Assembly: GCF_019209905.1 (NCBI RefSeq)
Contig: NZ_JAHUTM010000003.1
Span: 1-64,000, forward strand
Direction: 5' to 3'
Length of the DNA stretch: 64,000 nucleotides
Source: Corynebacterium sp. TAE3-ERU12
Lineage (GTDB): Bacteria; Actinomycetota; Actinomycetes; Mycobacteriales; Mycobacteriaceae
Below, piece by piece: positions 18,334 to 27,742 of the stretch. Below the pieces are notes generated by a model. The model did no database searches. It was given only the letters and a program-made list of their open reading frames with translations, and had not been told where the DNA came from. The translations under genes were made by a program, and so were the position numbers. Position 1 is the first letter of the stretch. The number at the start of each line of letters is the position of its first letter.

Positions 18334-18442
18334 CGTGGCTTATTCCGAACCGTTTCGGCTAAGGTGTTCTACAGGAAATACGCATAGACAAACTCAAGGG
18401 GGCGGCCGCTTTGCCCGCCCCTGACCATCAAGGGGGTCTCGC

Positions 18443-18622
18443 ATGGGTCGCGGCCGCGCCAAGGCTAAGCAGCAGAAGGTTGCCCGCCAGCTGAAGTACA
18501 ACACGCCGGACATGGATCTGGAGCGTCTTCAGCGCGAGCTCGCTGGCGACTCCCCTTCGGAGGAGTCAGCCAGCGATGACCTGGTGGACCCAGAAGACTG
18601 GGCCACCGGCACTGACCGCTAG
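18443..18622 (+). CDS. DUF3073 small basic/acidic protein (59 residues)
   Basis: Encodes MGRGRAKAKQQKVARQLKYN, then an acidic tail ending in DPEDWATGTDR. This matches DUF3073 proteins (Rv0810c in mycobacteria) that lie beside purM. The ATG follows AAGGGGG by six to seven bases. The 3' end overlaps the convergent purM by four bases. Function unknown; a basic head and acidic tail suggest nucleic acid or ribosome association. Confidence 0.9.
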   Translation: MGRGRAKAKQQKVARQLKYNTPDMDLERLQRELAGDSPSEESASDDLVDPEDWATGTDR

Positions 18623-19680
18623 AACCGCGGGTGCTCGTCGACGAGCACCGCACCGCTTTCCTGCTCTGCGCTAGCGCGCACAGTTCCCAGCTCCCAGCAC
18701 TCAATATGGCGGGCAGTCAGGATTGCCATCGCACGATCCCGATCCTCCGGGGCCACGATGGCGACCATGCCCACGCCCATATTGAACGTGCGCTCCATCT
18801 CATCGCGCGGCACTTGGCCGATTTCAGCGATAGTGCGGAATACCGGAGCTGGGCTCCACGTACCGCGGGAAAGCTCTGCGGTCAGCCCGTCGGGCATCAC
18901 GCGGGAGAGATTCGCCGCCAAGCCACCACCGGTGACATGGCAGAAGGTGCGGACCTCCACCTCACCGGTCAGCGCCAGGCAATCCAGGGCGTAGATCTTC
19001 GTCGGCTCCAGCAGCTCCTCACCAAGGGTGCGGCCAAAGTCGTCGATATGCTCATTGACACCCAGACCAGCGGTCTCTAGCAAGACGCGGCGGGCCAGCG
19101 AGTAGCCATTGGAATGCAGGCCCGAAGAGCCCATCGCGATGACAATATCGCCATCGCGCACCCGGTCGGGGCCGAGCACCTCGTCCTCTTCGACAACACC
19201 CACACCAGTGGCGGAGACGTCGTACTCATCGGGGTCCATCACACCGGGGTGCTCGGCGGTCTCACCACCGAGCAGCGCACACCCGGCCTGCTGGCAGCCC
19301 TCGGCGATACCAGAAACAATGCTGGCCACATGTTCGGGCACAACCTTGCCGATCGCGATGTAGTCCTGCAGGAATAACGGCTCAGCGCCACATACCACCA
19401 GGTCATCGACGACCATCGCGACCAAGTCCAGGCCGATGGTGTCGTGCTTATCCATGGCCCGGGCCACGGCAAGTTTGGTGCCCACACCATCAGAGGACGC
19501 AGCCAATAACGGCTTGCGGTACTCCCCTAGGGCGAACAGTCCGGCGAAACCACCGAGACCGCCACGCACCTCCGGGCGAGTGGCTTTCTTAGCGATCGGA
19601 GCGAAAAGCTCCACGGCCCGGTCCCCGGCTTCGATATCGACTCCGGCGTCGGCGTACGAGACTCCCTTATTTTTGGTCAC
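18619..19680 (-). CDS. purM: Phosphoribosylformylglycinamidine cyclo-ligase
   Basis: ATP-dependent closure of the imidazole ring (FGAM to AIR), step five of purine synthesis. The 353-residue protein begins GVSYADAGVDIEAGD and has GGLGGFAGLF, DGVGTKLAVA and the MxxVAIVAPEDRDRAMAIL region. It starts with GTG that shares one base with the purF stop (TAGTG), so it is coupled to purF. Confidence 0.96.
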   Translation of the reverse strand: MTKNKGVSYADAGVDIEAGDRAVELFAPIAKKATRPEVRGGLGGFAGLFALGEYRKPLLAASSDGVGTKLAVARAMDKHDTIGLDLVAMVVDDLVVCGAEPLFLQDYIAIGKVVPEHVASIVSGIAEGCQQAGCALLGGETAEHPGVMDPDEYDVSATGVGVVEEDEVLGPDRVRDGDIVIAMGSSGLHSNGYSLARRVLLETAGLGVNEHIDDFGRTLGEELLEPTKIYALDCLALTGEVEVRTFCHVTGGGLAANLSRVMPDGLTAELSRGTWSPAPVFRTIAEIGQVPRDEMERTFNMGVGMVAIVAPEDRDRAMAILTARHIECWELGTVRASAEQESGAVLVDEHPRF

Positions 19681-21179
19681 TATGTCCTCACGCTGTCATG
19701 AATGGTGTGGCCTGCCTGCATGCGGGCCACGGCTTCTGCATTGGGATTACCCTCTGGCAACCCCAAAGGATAGGCGCCATCGAAGCAGGCGCGACATAAC
19801 GTCTTAGCGGCCTGCCCCGTCGCCTCGGTCATACCGTCGACGGAAACAAATCCCAACGAGTCGGCATTAATCGCCCGGGCAATGCTGCCCACCAGATCTT
19901 CCTGATCAACACCATTGGCGATGAGCTCACCAGGCGAAGCGAAATCGATGCCGTAGAAGCACGGCCACTTCACCGGCGGCGAGGCGATGCGCACATGCAC
20001 TTCGGCCGCACCTGCCTCACGCAGCATCCGAATCAGGGCGCGCTGCGTATTGCCGCGCACAATGGAGTCATCCACCACAATCAGCTTCTTACCGCGGATA
20101 GCCTCCCGCAGCGGATTGAGCTTCAGCCGGATACCCAACTGGCGAATAGTCTGCGAAGGCTCAATGAACGTGCGCCCCACATAACTGTTCTTCGTCAGGC
20201 CCTGGCCGAATGGGATACCGGAGGCCTGGGCGTAACCCACCGCAGCAGGCGTGCCCGACTCTGGCACCGGAATGACCATATCCCCGTCGGCGGGGAATTC
20301 CCGCGCCAATTGGCGGCCGATTTCCACCCGCACCGCATTAACCGACTGGCCGCGAATATCTGAGTCCGGGCGGGCAAGGTAGACGAACTCGAAAATGCAT
20401 CCCGACGGCTGGGGCGAGGCGAACTGGGTGGTGCGCACCCCGGACTCATCAATAGCAACAAGCTCACCGGGTTCGATATCACGCACATGTGCTGCGCCGA
20501 CGATGTCAAGAGCACACGTCTCCGAAGCCACAACCCAACCACGCTCTAGCCGGCCCAACGCCAGTGGGCGCACGCCATGCGGGTCCCGGGCGGCATACAA
20601 GGTATTGCCGTCGGTGAAGGTCAAACAAAACGCACCCTCGATTCGCGGCAACAGCTCTAAAGCTGCGGCCTCGAGCGGGGTGCGTGCTCCTGGTTCGAAT
20701 TTAGCCAGGTCATCGGCGAGCAATGCGCACATCACGTCGGAATCCGAAGGTAAGCGCTCGGCCAGGTCTATCAGGCCTCGCTGCTCGGCTTCCTCGGCTA
20801 ACGAAATGTGGTTGATCAGGTTGCCGTTATGCGCAAGAGCGACATCGGAACCATCACTGGCCATCCGGAACATCGGCTGGGCGTTATCCCAACACGGTGT
20901 GCCCGCGGTGGTGTAGCGCGTATGGCCGATGGCGACATGGCCTTTCATAGCTTCCAACGTCTGCTCATCGAAGACCTGAGAAACCAGGCCTAAGTCTTTG
21001 AAGACGAGGATCTGGTCGCCATCACCAACGGCGGCACCGGCGGCTTCTTGGCCGCGATGCTGCAAAGCGAAAAGGCCATAGTAGGTGAGCTTGGCGACGT
21101 CCTCGCCGGGAGCCCACACACCGAATACACCACATTCCTCGCGTGGATCTGGATCGACCGTGTCCTGGGGCGTGTTCAT
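19680..21179 (-). CDS. purF: Amidophosphoribosyltransferase
   Basis: First step of purine synthesis: PRPP plus glutamine gives phosphoribosylamine. A class II glutamine amidotransferase of 499 residues. With ATG 21179 (AGGTGG eight bases upstream) the propeptide is 15 residues and the nucleophile is Cys16 in EECGVFG. The PRPP-binding motif VVDDSIVRGNT is in the second half. An upstream GTG at 21191 is less likely. Operon with purM. Confidence 0.96.
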   Translation of the reverse strand: MNTPQDTVDPDPREECGVFGVWAPGEDVAKLTYYGLFALQHRGQEAAGAAVGDGDQILVFKDLGLVSQVFDEQTLEAMKGHVAIGHTRYTTAGTPCWDNAQPMFRMASDGSDVALAHNGNLINHISLAEEAEQRGLIDLAERLPSDSDVMCALLADDLAKFEPGARTPLEAAALELLPRIEGAFCLTFTDGNTLYAARDPHGVRPLALGRLERGWVVASETCALDIVGAAHVRDIEPGELVAIDESGVRTTQFASPQPSGCIFEFVYLARPDSDIRGQSVNAVRVEIGRQLAREFPADGDMVIPVPESGTPAAVGYAQASGIPFGQGLTKNSYVGRTFIEPSQTIRQLGIRLKLNPLREAIRGKKLIVVDDSIVRGNTQRALIRMLREAGAAEVHVRIASPPVKWPCFYGIDFASPGELIANGVDQEDLVGSIARAINADSLGFVSVDGMTEATGQAAKTLCRACFDGAYPLGLPEGNPNAEAVARMQAGHTIHDSVRT

Positions 21180-21214
21180 GCAGTCTGCCACCTGGATAAG
21201 GATAGTCGCTGCCC

Positions 21215-21580
21215 TTACCGCTTAGGTAACCGGATGACAGGTAAGTAGCGTTCCACCGCATCGGCACGCTGCCCGGAGACATCCGCATCCGACAATGGGG
21301 CACGCCCAACAGCGATACGCAACCACGTACGAGGATCGGTTTCCACCACCGCCGGCGGAGTTCCGCGGGTATGGGTTGTGCCCTCAATGCATTGCACCGC
21401 CACAAACGGAGGAACCCGCAATTCCACGGATTTACCCGGCGCGAGCTGGCCAATCATCCTCGCGGACAGACGCACCGCGCGTGCGATCTCGGCCCTGGAC
21501 GCATCTCCGGTCCCGTCGATATACGGCTCTACCGCGCGGATAGCGTCGGCAAGCTCGGAGCCCTGAATGATGTTCGCCAT
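21215..21580 (-). CDS. Sterol-carrier-like family protein upstream of purF
   Basis: A 121-residue protein (MANIIQGSELADAIRAVEP) with no membrane segment. Mycobacteria have a similar gene (Rv0807) directly upstream of purF, annotated as a sterol carrier family protein. Longer in-frame starts at 21604 and 21658 would run into the divergent gene. AATAAT seven bases before ATG 21580 suggests a leaderless mRNA. Function unknown. Confidence 0.75.
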   Translation of the reverse strand: MANIIQGSELADAIRAVEPYIDGTGDASRAEIARAVRLSARMIGQLAPGKSVELRVPPFVAVQCIEGTTHTRGTPPAVVETDPRTWLRIAVGRAPLSDADVSGQRADAVERYLPVIRLPKR

Positions 21581-21587
21581 GGAACCG

Positions 21588-21596
21588 ATTATTATC
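21588..21596. promoter_or_regulatory. Shared A/T block serving as -10 for two divergent leaderless genes
   Basis: ATTATTATC in a 22-base gap gives TATTAT seven bases before ATG 21603 on the plus strand and AATAAT seven bases before ATG 21580 on the minus strand. Confidence 0.55.
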
Positions 21597-21602
21597 TGAA
21601 CC

Positions 21603-22559
21603 ATGCCATCCCCTTCGGTAACACTCCGTTTTCTGGCCTCTCCGCACGACGTGCTCATGGCTGGTTCCTCCAGCGTTCACGGCGGCCGCGTGCTGCAGTG
21701 GGTCGACAAAGCCTCGTACGCATGCGCGGTGGGCTGGTCCTCGCATTATTGTGTGACCGCCTATTTTGGGCATATCCACTTCGACCGGCCCATCCCCAAC
21801 GGGCACATGGTGGAAGTGCGCGCCAAGATTGCCTATACCGGCCGCACCTCGATGCACATCGTCAACGAGGTGCTCTCTGCTGACCCACGCGATGGCGAAT
21901 TCACCCGCGCCGCGGACTGCATGGTCATTTTCGTGGCCATGGACGAAAACCGGAAGCCCACCAAGGTTCCCCAGTGGGAGCCCACTACCGAAGAAGAAAT
22001 CCAGGCCCGCGACGCCGCTTTGGCCCGATTCGACCTGCGCCGCGATATCGAGGCCTCCATGCGCACCCAGACCTACACCGCGGATTCCTCCGCGCCGGAA
22101 CTGGTCACCCGCTTCCTGGCTAAGCCTTCCGACGTGAACTGGGGCGGCAAGGTACACGGCGGTACCGCCATGGAGTGGATTGATGAGTGCGCTACCGCAT
22201 GCACGATGAACTGGTCCGGACGCAACACCATTGCCGTCTACGCCGGCGGTATTCGCTTCTACAAGCCGATGTCCATTGGTGACCTCATCGAGGTACGTGC
22301 GCGACTGCTGCGTACCGGCACCACCTCTATGCACATGTCTGTGCACGTCTACACCGGCGAGCCCCGGAAGGGCCGCGATGGCCTAGCGAAGGCACTGCAC
22401 TCATCGATGACGTATGTGGCCGTGGATGATGAGTTCACCCCACAGCCGATTCCGCACTTCACTCCGGCAACTGATGAGGATAAGCGGCTGCACGCACACT
22501 CGCTGTACCTGCAGGAGCTTCGTGATAAGTACGCGCCGCCGCCGCTGCTGCGTAACTAA
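21603..22559 (+). CDS. Acyl-CoA thioesterase with two hotdog domains
   Basis: Hydrolyses acyl-CoA to free acid and CoA. The 318 residues contain two tandem hotdog domains with the family motifs SSVHGGRVLQWVDKASYA (about 23-40) and KVHGGTAMEWIDECATA (about 184-200), as in eukaryotic ACOT7 and actinobacterial homologues. Chain-length preference cannot be predicted. Ends in a strong terminator. Confidence 0.9.
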   Translation: MPSPSVTLRFLASPHDVLMAGSSSVHGGRVLQWVDKASYACAVGWSSHYCVTAYFGHIHFDRPIPNGHMVEVRAKIAYTGRTSMHIVNEVLSADPRDGEFTRAADCMVIFVAMDENRKPTKVPQWEPTTEEEIQARDAALARFDLRRDIEASMRTQTYTADSSAPELVTRFLAKPSDVNWGGKVHGGTAMEWIDECATACTMNWSGRNTIAVYAGGIRFYKPMSIGDLIEVRARLLRTGTTSMHMSVHVYTGEPRKGRDGLAKALHSSMTYVAVDDEFTPQPIPHFTPATDEDKRLHAHSLYLQELRDKYAPPPLLRN

Positions 22560-22569
22560 GCAATAAGCA

Positions 22570-22608
22570 AACCCCGCCGCACTGTCCATTCGGTGCGGCG
22601 GGGTTTTC
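22570..22608 (+). terminator. Rho-independent terminator after the thioesterase gene
   Basis: Stem AACCCCGCCGCAC / GTGCGGCGGGGTT with a ten-base loop followed by TTTTCTTGT. Confidence 0.85.
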
Positions 22609-22622
22609 TTGTGCTGGGGTAT

Positions 22623-22862
22623 TTAGGCTAGAAGCGCCAGTAGGGGCATAAGAAACGCCAGCGTACCGACGATAGTCAGGGCGGTCATCCGCTGTGTCGC
22701 ACCAACGTAGAGCGCCACAATCGAGGCGAGGACATTGCTGATCAGCAGTGCGGCCTGGCCGAAATCGCCAAGGTTAGGAAGCTGGAAGCGCCAGATGAGG
22801 GCGCAGATGAGTCCGATGGCGGCGCCCACCCAGCCGACGACACGAGCACGATTGGATGTCAT
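22623..22862 (-). CDS. Small membrane protein of 79 residues
   Basis: Three predicted membrane segments (about 9-25, 37-55, 60-78). ATG 22862 (MTSNRARVVGW) follows AAGGAG by seven bases. Lies 29 bases downstream of another small membrane gene and probably shares its transcript. No family recognised. Confidence 0.75.
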   Translation of the reverse strand: MTSNRARVVGWVGAAIGLICALIWRFQLPNLGDFGQAALLISNVLASIVALYVGATQRMTALTIVGTLAFLMPLLALLA

Positions 22863-22891
22863 TGTCTTCTCCTTGCAGCGTTGCGGTCGGA

Positions 22892-23152
22892 TTAAGCCGA
22901 GAACTGCGGTGCGTACCAGGCGACCCACATCAATGGTGATACAGCAGCAATGATGGCTCCTGCCCACAGGTGTACACCCTTTTCCCGAACAGCCATGACG
23001 ACCAAAGCAATAGCGATAGCAGCCACGCCGATAAGCGAGATCCAAGCCACGGTGTTGTTGCTCAGGCTCATGCCCAGGTAGCTGATGAAGTAGGCCAGGA
23101 CGACCAGGCCTACGGGTTTGGCGACAGGTGGGGCGCTGCTATTGGTTTTCAT
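22892..23152 (-). CDS. Small membrane protein of 86 residues
   Basis: Starts MKTNSSAPPVAKPVG and has three hydrophobic segments (about 16-33, 37-55, 61-80). The GAGGAAGGTGA purine run upstream could serve ATG 23152; a start seven codons earlier is possible. Forms a pair with the gene at 22623. No family recognised. Confidence 0.7.
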   Translation of the reverse strand: MKTNSSAPPVAKPVGLVVLAYFISYLGMSLSNNTVAWISLIGVAAIAIALVVMAVREKGVHLWAGAIIAAVSPLMWVAWYAPQFSA

Positions 23153-23418
23153 TGGTGTGATCACCTTCCTCATCGCTGACAGTTATCAGAGCCTGCAGTC
23201 GTGCAACTGGTAAACGGCAGCGATTCGACTCCGGTTTTCAGCAGCTGCAGGGAATTCAGCAAAAAGATATGCCGGGCATGGTTTGCACGTAGAACCTTTG
23301 CTGGTTTTCGCATTATCTGCCCTGGATCTCAGAGATTCTTTCAGGGACAAATGCGAGGGTACCGCGCCTTCCTTAACCAGTCAACGCGCTTCCCTTGTGC
23401 CGTGGCTTCAACCGCAGC

Positions 23419-23446
23419 GGAGTAACCCCGCTCACGCGGGGACGAC
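23419..23446 (-). CRISPR. Solitary type I-E-like CRISPR repeat
   Basis: On the minus strand 28 bases begin GTCGTCCCCGCGTGAGCGGG and end GTTACTCC. They contain the palindromic core CCCCGC-GTGA-GCGGGG of type I-E repeats at the usual place. No second copy, no spacers and no cas gene occur in the window, so it is either an orphan remnant of a collapsed array or a chance hairpin. Confidence 0.4.
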
Positions 23447-23478
23447 GTTTACCCGCATACACACATAGGGCCAGCCCT

Positions 23479-23706
23479 GCGAAACAGGGAAAGCGGCGAC
23501 AACCACTGATGGGTCCTGGCTAAGCGCGTCCGTTGTATGCACGGACAGGCGCGAAAAAGCACCGCCCCCGGCTGCTCTCGACGTCGCCCGCACACAAACC
23601 CGTACCAATTGCGCAGATCCGTGCGAAATTTCGTACGGATCTGCGCAATTGGTACGGATCTGGCGAAAAAGGGCGCGAAACAGGGCGAAAGGGACGCGAA
23701 ACAGGG
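23479..23706 (+). repeat. Three copies of GCGAAACAGGG
   Basis: Exact copies at 23479-23489, 23675-23685 and 23696-23706. The last two form a near-tandem repeat with unit of about 21 bases. Confidence 0.7.
23600..23657. repeat. 58-bp near-perfect palindrome
   Basis: Two 29-base arms, with centre between 23628 and 23629, match at 28 positions. The left arm begins CCGTACCAATTGCGCAGATC and the core reads GCGAAATTTCG. The single mismatch (23623/23634) would be a G-U pair in RNA on one strand. No loop separates the arms and no T run follows, so this is not a typical terminator. Confidence 0.9.
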
Positions 23707-23771
23707 CTCGAAGACCACACTTGCCCCACGGCTGAAGCATTTCTTCACTGCGGCATTGCGGTAAGCGGTGT

Positions 23772-24809
23772 TTAAACAGTAAACAGCCGCTGCCGTGCCC
23801 AACGCATCACATACACCAGTCCCAGCAGCACCGGCACTTCAATAAGCGGCCCGACGACACCGGCCAGGGCCTCACCACTGGCCGCTCCGAAGGTGCCGAT
23901 AGCCACTGCGATAGCGAGCTCGAAGTTATTGCCGGCCGCGGTAAATGCCACCGTCGTTGCTGGCTGGTAGCTCATTCCGACGGCCTTAGCGGCGAATAGC
24001 GCAATAGCGAACATCAGCACGAAGTACGCCAGCAGGGGCACCGCAATACGGGCCACAGACCCCGGAGAATGCAGCACAGCATCGCCCTGCAATGCGAACA
24101 GCACCACGATGGTGAACAGCAGGCCGTAGAGCGCCCACGGGCCGATAACCGGCAGGACCTTGGTCTCATAGCCCTCGCGACCCAACTTGCGCTCCCCGAT
24201 GGTCCGCGTAGCCCAGCCAAGAATCAGCGGCAGCCCCAGGAAGACCAACACAGAGCGCACAATCGGCCACACCCCGGCATCAAGGTGGACTTGGTCTAAC
24301 CCCAACCAGCCCGGCAGGACCGTGAGATAGAACCAGCCCAGCGCCCCGAACATGAGGATTTGGAAAACGGAGTTAATCGCCACCAGCACCGCGCCGGCCT
24401 CGCGGTCACCGTCGGCAAGGTCATTCCAAATCAGCACCATCGCGATACAGCGGGCCAGGCCGACGATAATCACACCGGTACGGTATTCCGGCAGGTCGGC
24501 GAGGAAAATCCAGGCCAGTGTGAACATCAGCAGTGGGCCTACGACCCAGTTCAGCACAAGAGACAAACCCATCAGGCGGGTATCGCCAGCGACATTGCCG
24601 ATATCGCCGTAGCGCACCTTCGCCAAAACGGGATACATCATCACCAACAAACCGATCGCGATCGGCAACGACACATCGGCGACCTCAATGCCGCCGAGCA
24701 GCGTGTCGAAGCCAGGCACGAACCGGCCCAGGAGCAGGCCGACGGCCATCGCGATAGCGATCCAGACCGGCAATAACCGGTCGAGCAGTGATAATTTCTC
24801 GTTGTGCAT
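23772..24809 (-). CDS. ACR3-family arsenite efflux permease
   Basis: Membrane exporter for As(III) of the bile/arsenite/riboflavin transporter superfamily, 345 residues, ten predicted membrane segments. The ACR3 signature with the essential Cys is present: GLARCIAMVLIWNDLA (Cys121), and the second conserved region TAAGNNFELAIAVAIGTFG. It starts six bases after the purL stop and so is probably cotranscribed with purSQL. No arsR or arsC gene adjoins, which is unusual. Confidence 0.9.
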   Translation of the reverse strand: MHNEKLSLLDRLLPVWIAIAMAVGLLLGRFVPGFDTLLGGIEVADVSLPIAIGLLVMMYPVLAKVRYGDIGNVAGDTRLMGLSLVLNWVVGPLLMFTLAWIFLADLPEYRTGVIIVGLARCIAMVLIWNDLADGDREAGAVLVAINSVFQILMFGALGWFYLTVLPGWLGLDQVHLDAGVWPIVRSVLVFLGLPLILGWATRTIGERKLGREGYETKVLPVIGPWALYGLLFTIVVLFALQGDAVLHSPGSVARIAVPLLAYFVLMFAIALFAAKAVGMSYQPATTVAFTAAGNNFELAIAVAIGTFGAASGEALAGVVGPLIEVPVLLGLVYVMRWARQRLFTV

Positions 24810-24815
24810 CGGGTT

Positions 24816-27086
24816 TTAGTCCTCCGCCGCGACAACAGAATTCGCCCCGGCTGCGTGGGCGAATAAGTCGGGCAGAGTATTGCGCCAAGCCTCGGCGAGC
24901 TCGGCGACGTCAATAGTGACCGCCCCGGCCCGGAAGGTGGCGTCATCGGTGACTGCACCAAGCTTGGTGACCGGGATACCGATGTCCTCGGCGCGGGCCT
25001 TGAGCTTGTCCGCGTCCTCAGGCGCAACGGCCACCAGTGCACGGGAGGCAGACTCGGAGAACAGTGCGGTGAACGGGTCACCGGTGAGCTCCACATCGAC
25101 GCCCACACCGGACTGGATGCAGGTCTCCACCAGCGCCTGCGATAAGCCACCCTCGGACAGATCGCGGGCTGCGGTGACGAAGTGCTTGCCATCGCGTTCG
25201 ATAGTGCCGTGGAAGAACTCCACCAGGCGCTGCTCATCGGCCAGGTCAATGGCCGGGGGCATGCCCTGCAGAGTGTCGTGGGCAACCTGCTGCCAGATGG
25301 AACCACCGAACTCATCGCGGGTCTCACCCAAAAGGTAGAGCTCCTCACCGGCATGGAAACGGTTACCGATGGCGTGATCCACGTTGGCCAGAGTGCCCAG
25401 CACGGCAATAACCGGAGTCGGCAGGATCGGCTCAGAGCCGGTCTGATTGTAGAAGGACACGTTGCCGCCGGTAACAGGGATACCGATTTCGGCGGCACCG
25501 TCGGCAAGCCCCCGCACAGCCTCCGCGAACTGCCACATGACATCGGGGTTCTCCGGGGAACCGAAATTCAGGCAGTTGGAGATAGCCAGCGGCTTCGCAC
25601 CCGAAACCGCGACATTGCGATGCGCCTCAGCCAAGGCCAGCAGCGCACCAGTACGCGGGTCAAGCTTCGTGTACCGGCCCGAGGCGTCGGTAGCCAAGGC
25701 AATACCGCGACCAGTGTCCTCACAAATACGCAGCACACCAGCCTCACAACCATGCGCAGCCACAGTATTGCCACGCACATAACGGTCGTACTGCTCGGTG
25801 ATATGGGCGCGGCTACACAACGCAGGGCTGGCGGCCAGGTCCAACACAGTCTGGCGCAGATCAGTGCGCTCCAGCTCCACGGGCTTTTGCAGATCGTCCT
25901 GCCACTCAGGGCGGGCGAAGGGGCGATGATAAGTCGGGCCCTCATCAGCGATGGTCTTCGGCGGGGCGTCAACCACGGTCTCCCCCTGGAAGGTGACCAC
26001 AAGGTTCTTACCGCCAGTGACCTCACCAATATCGGAAGCAATGACGTCCCACTTGGCGCAGATCTCGTAGAACTTATCCATATTCTCCGGAGTCACCACA
26101 GCACACATGCGCTCCTGGGACTCACTGGAGAGGATTTCTGCGGCAGTCATATTCTTCGCACGCAGATGCACCTTGTCCAGGTTGATCTCCATGCCACCAT
26201 CACCGGAAGCAGCGAGCTCCGAAATAGCGCAGGACAGGCCAGCACCACCGAGGTCCTGAATGCCCACCACAACACCAGCGGCATAAAGGTCAAGGCAGCA
26301 CTCAATGAGCACCTTCTCAGCGAAGGGGTCGCCCACCTGCACCGCAGGCAGCTTGCGCTCGGCGCCCTCTTCGAAGGTGTCCGAGGCCAGCACCGAGACG
26401 CCACCAATGCCATCCAGGCCGGTGCGGGAACCGAACAGCACCACCCGGTTACCTTCACCAGAAGCGAAGGCCAGGTGCAGGTCGTCGGCAGGCAACACAC
26501 CCACACATAGGGCGTTGACCAGAGGATTACCGGCGTAGGAGGCGTCGAAAACAGTCTCGCCACCAATATTGGGCAGACCCAGGCAGTTGCCATAACCACC
26601 CACACCGCTGACCACACCAGGCAAGACACGCTGGGTGTCCGGGGCCTCGGCAGGGCCGAAACGGAGCTGGTCCATCACCGCAACCGGGCGGGCGCCCATC
26701 GCCATAATGTCGCGGACAATGCCGCCGACGCCGGTGGCCGCGCCCTGGTAGGGCTCCACGTAGGACGGGTGGTTGTGGGATTCAACCTTGAACGTGACCG
26801 CCAGGCCATCGCCGACGTCAATAACGCCAGCGTTCTCACCGATACCGGCGAGCATATGGGCACGCATTTCATCGGTGGTGGTCTCACCGAAATAGCGCAG
26901 GTGAACCTTGGAGGACTTGTAGGAGCAGTGCTCAGACCACATCACCGAGTACATGGCGAGTTCAGCGTCGGTAGGCCGACGGCCCAGGATCTCACGGATG
27001 CGCTGGTACTCGTCGTCCTTCAGACCCAACGCGGCATAAGGCTGCTCGAGGTCAGGGGTGTTCGCGGCGTGCTCGACAGTGCTCAT
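24816..27086 (-). CDS. purL: Phosphoribosylformylglycinamidine synthase subunit PurL
   Basis: ATP-dependent synthase subunit (FGAR to FGAM), small type of 756 residues that works with PurS and PurQ. Motifs: [12 protein letters not shown] near residue 48, the first ATP region [11 protein letters not shown] and the second half repeat [13 protein letters not shown]. Start ATG overlaps the purQ stop (ATGA). The long antisense frame inside it is a composition artefact. Confidence 0.97.
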   Translation of the reverse strand: MSTVEHAANTPDLEQPYAALGLKDDEYQRIREILGRRPTDAELAMYSVMWSEHCSYKSSKVHLRYFGETTTDEMRAHMLAGIGENAGVIDVGDGLAVTFKVESHNHPSYVEPYQGAATGVGGIVRDIMAMGARPVAVMDQLRFGPAEAPDTQRVLPGVVSGVGGYGNCLGLPNIGGETVFDASYAGNPLVNALCVGVLPADDLHLAFASGEGNRVVLFGSRTGLDGIGGVSVLASDTFEEGAERKLPAVQVGDPFAEKVLIECCLDLYAAGVVVGIQDLGGAGLSCAISELAASGDGGMEINLDKVHLRAKNMTAAEILSSESQERMCAVVTPENMDKFYEICAKWDVIASDIGEVTGGKNLVVTFQGETVVDAPPKTIADEGPTYHRPFARPEWQDDLQKPVELERTDLRQTVLDLAASPALCSRAHITEQYDRYVRGNTVAAHGCEAGVLRICEDTGRGIALATDASGRYTKLDPRTGALLALAEAHRNVAVSGAKPLAISNCLNFGSPENPDVMWQFAEAVRGLADGAAEIGIPVTGGNVSFYNQTGSEPILPTPVIAVLGTLANVDHAIGNRFHAGEELYLLGETRDEFGGSIWQQVAHDTLQGMPPAIDLADEQRLVEFFHGTIERDGKHFVTAARDLSEGGLSQALVETCIQSGVGVDVELTGDPFTALFSESASRALVAVAPEDADKLKARAEDIGIPVTKLGAVTDDATFRAGAVTIDVAELAEAWRNTLPDLFAHAAGANSVVAAED

Positions 27087-27742
27087 GCCAGGGCCTCCTC
27101 GAGGACCGAAGTGAATAGGGATAGGCCATCGACCGACGGGCCGGTGAGGGTTTCAATAGCGTGCTCGGGGTGTGGCATCAGGCCAACAACACGACCATTT
27201 TCGCTGCACACGCCGGCGATATCGTTCATCGAGCCATTGGGGTTGTCCTCGTAGCGGAACACCACCCGGCCCTCGCCTTCGAGCATCTTGATGGTGTCCG
27301 GGGTGGCCTGGAAACGGCCTTCGCCGTGCTTGGACGGGATGAGGATGCGATCCGGGGCCTGCGAAGTCCACGCAGTACCGCGGTTTTCCACGGTGAGGTG
27401 AATATCGCGGCACACGAAGTGCAGGCCCTCATTGCGGGTCAGTGCGCCGGGCAGCAAACCAGCCTCGGTGAGAATCTGGAAGCCGTTGCAGATACCGAGT
27501 ACGGGCATGCCCTTAGCAGCCGCGTCCTTCACCCGGGTCATAATGGGCGCCAGTGAGGAGATGGCGCCACCACGCAGGTAGTCGCCATAGGAGAAGCCAC
27601 CGGGCACCACGACGGCCTCGACTTCGCGAAGGTCAACGTCGGCATGCCACAACTGCACTGGCTCCGCACCAGCGAGGCGCACTGCGCGCAAGGCGTCAAC
27701 GTCGTCCAGTGTTCCTGGGAAAGTAATAACGCCGATTTTCAC
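27083..27742 (-). CDS. purQ: Phosphoribosylformylglycinamidine synthase subunit PurQ
   Basis: Class I glutamine amidotransferase subunit that feeds ammonia to PurL. 219 residues; nucleophile Cys85 in [11 protein letters not shown] and the His-Glu pair in MPHPEHA (about 197). Starts with GTG that shares one base with the purS stop (TAGTG). Overlaps purL by four bases. Confidence 0.97.
   Translation of the reverse strand: MKIGVITFPGTLDDVDALRAVRLAGAEPVQLWHADVDLREVEAVVVPGGFSYGDYLRGGAISSLAPIMTRVKDAAAKGMPVLGICNGFQILTEAGLLPGALTRNEGLHFVCRDIHLTVENRGTAWTSQAPDRILIPSKHGEGRFQATPDTIKMLEGEGRVVFRYEDNPNGSMNDIAGVCSENGRVVGLMPHPEHAIETLTGPSVDGLSLFTSVLEEALA

Larger units (their letters stand above)
23174..23771. 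other. Non-coding 0.6-kb gap rich in repeats
   Basis: The only long gene-free stretch of the window. No reading frame has convincing codon use. It contains a single type I-E-like CRISPR repeat, a hairpin CCCTG-CGAAA-CAGGG (23475-23489), a 58-bp palindrome and three copies of GCGAAACAGGG. Nothing recognisable was seen in 23174-23418. Confidence 0.6.

Noticed and set aside
23201..23250. Possible tRNA fragment or attachment site (GATTCGACTCC resembles a T loop)
   Set aside because: The flanking bases cannot form a T stem and no second half or repeat was found.
23432..23802. Several short open frames on both strands
   Set aside because: They run through the palindrome and repeats; both strands encode the same short peptide because of the palindrome, not because of a gene.
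25182..26510. 442-codon open frame on the plus strand
   Set aside because: Antisense to purL and of low-complexity composition; an artefact of codon bias.
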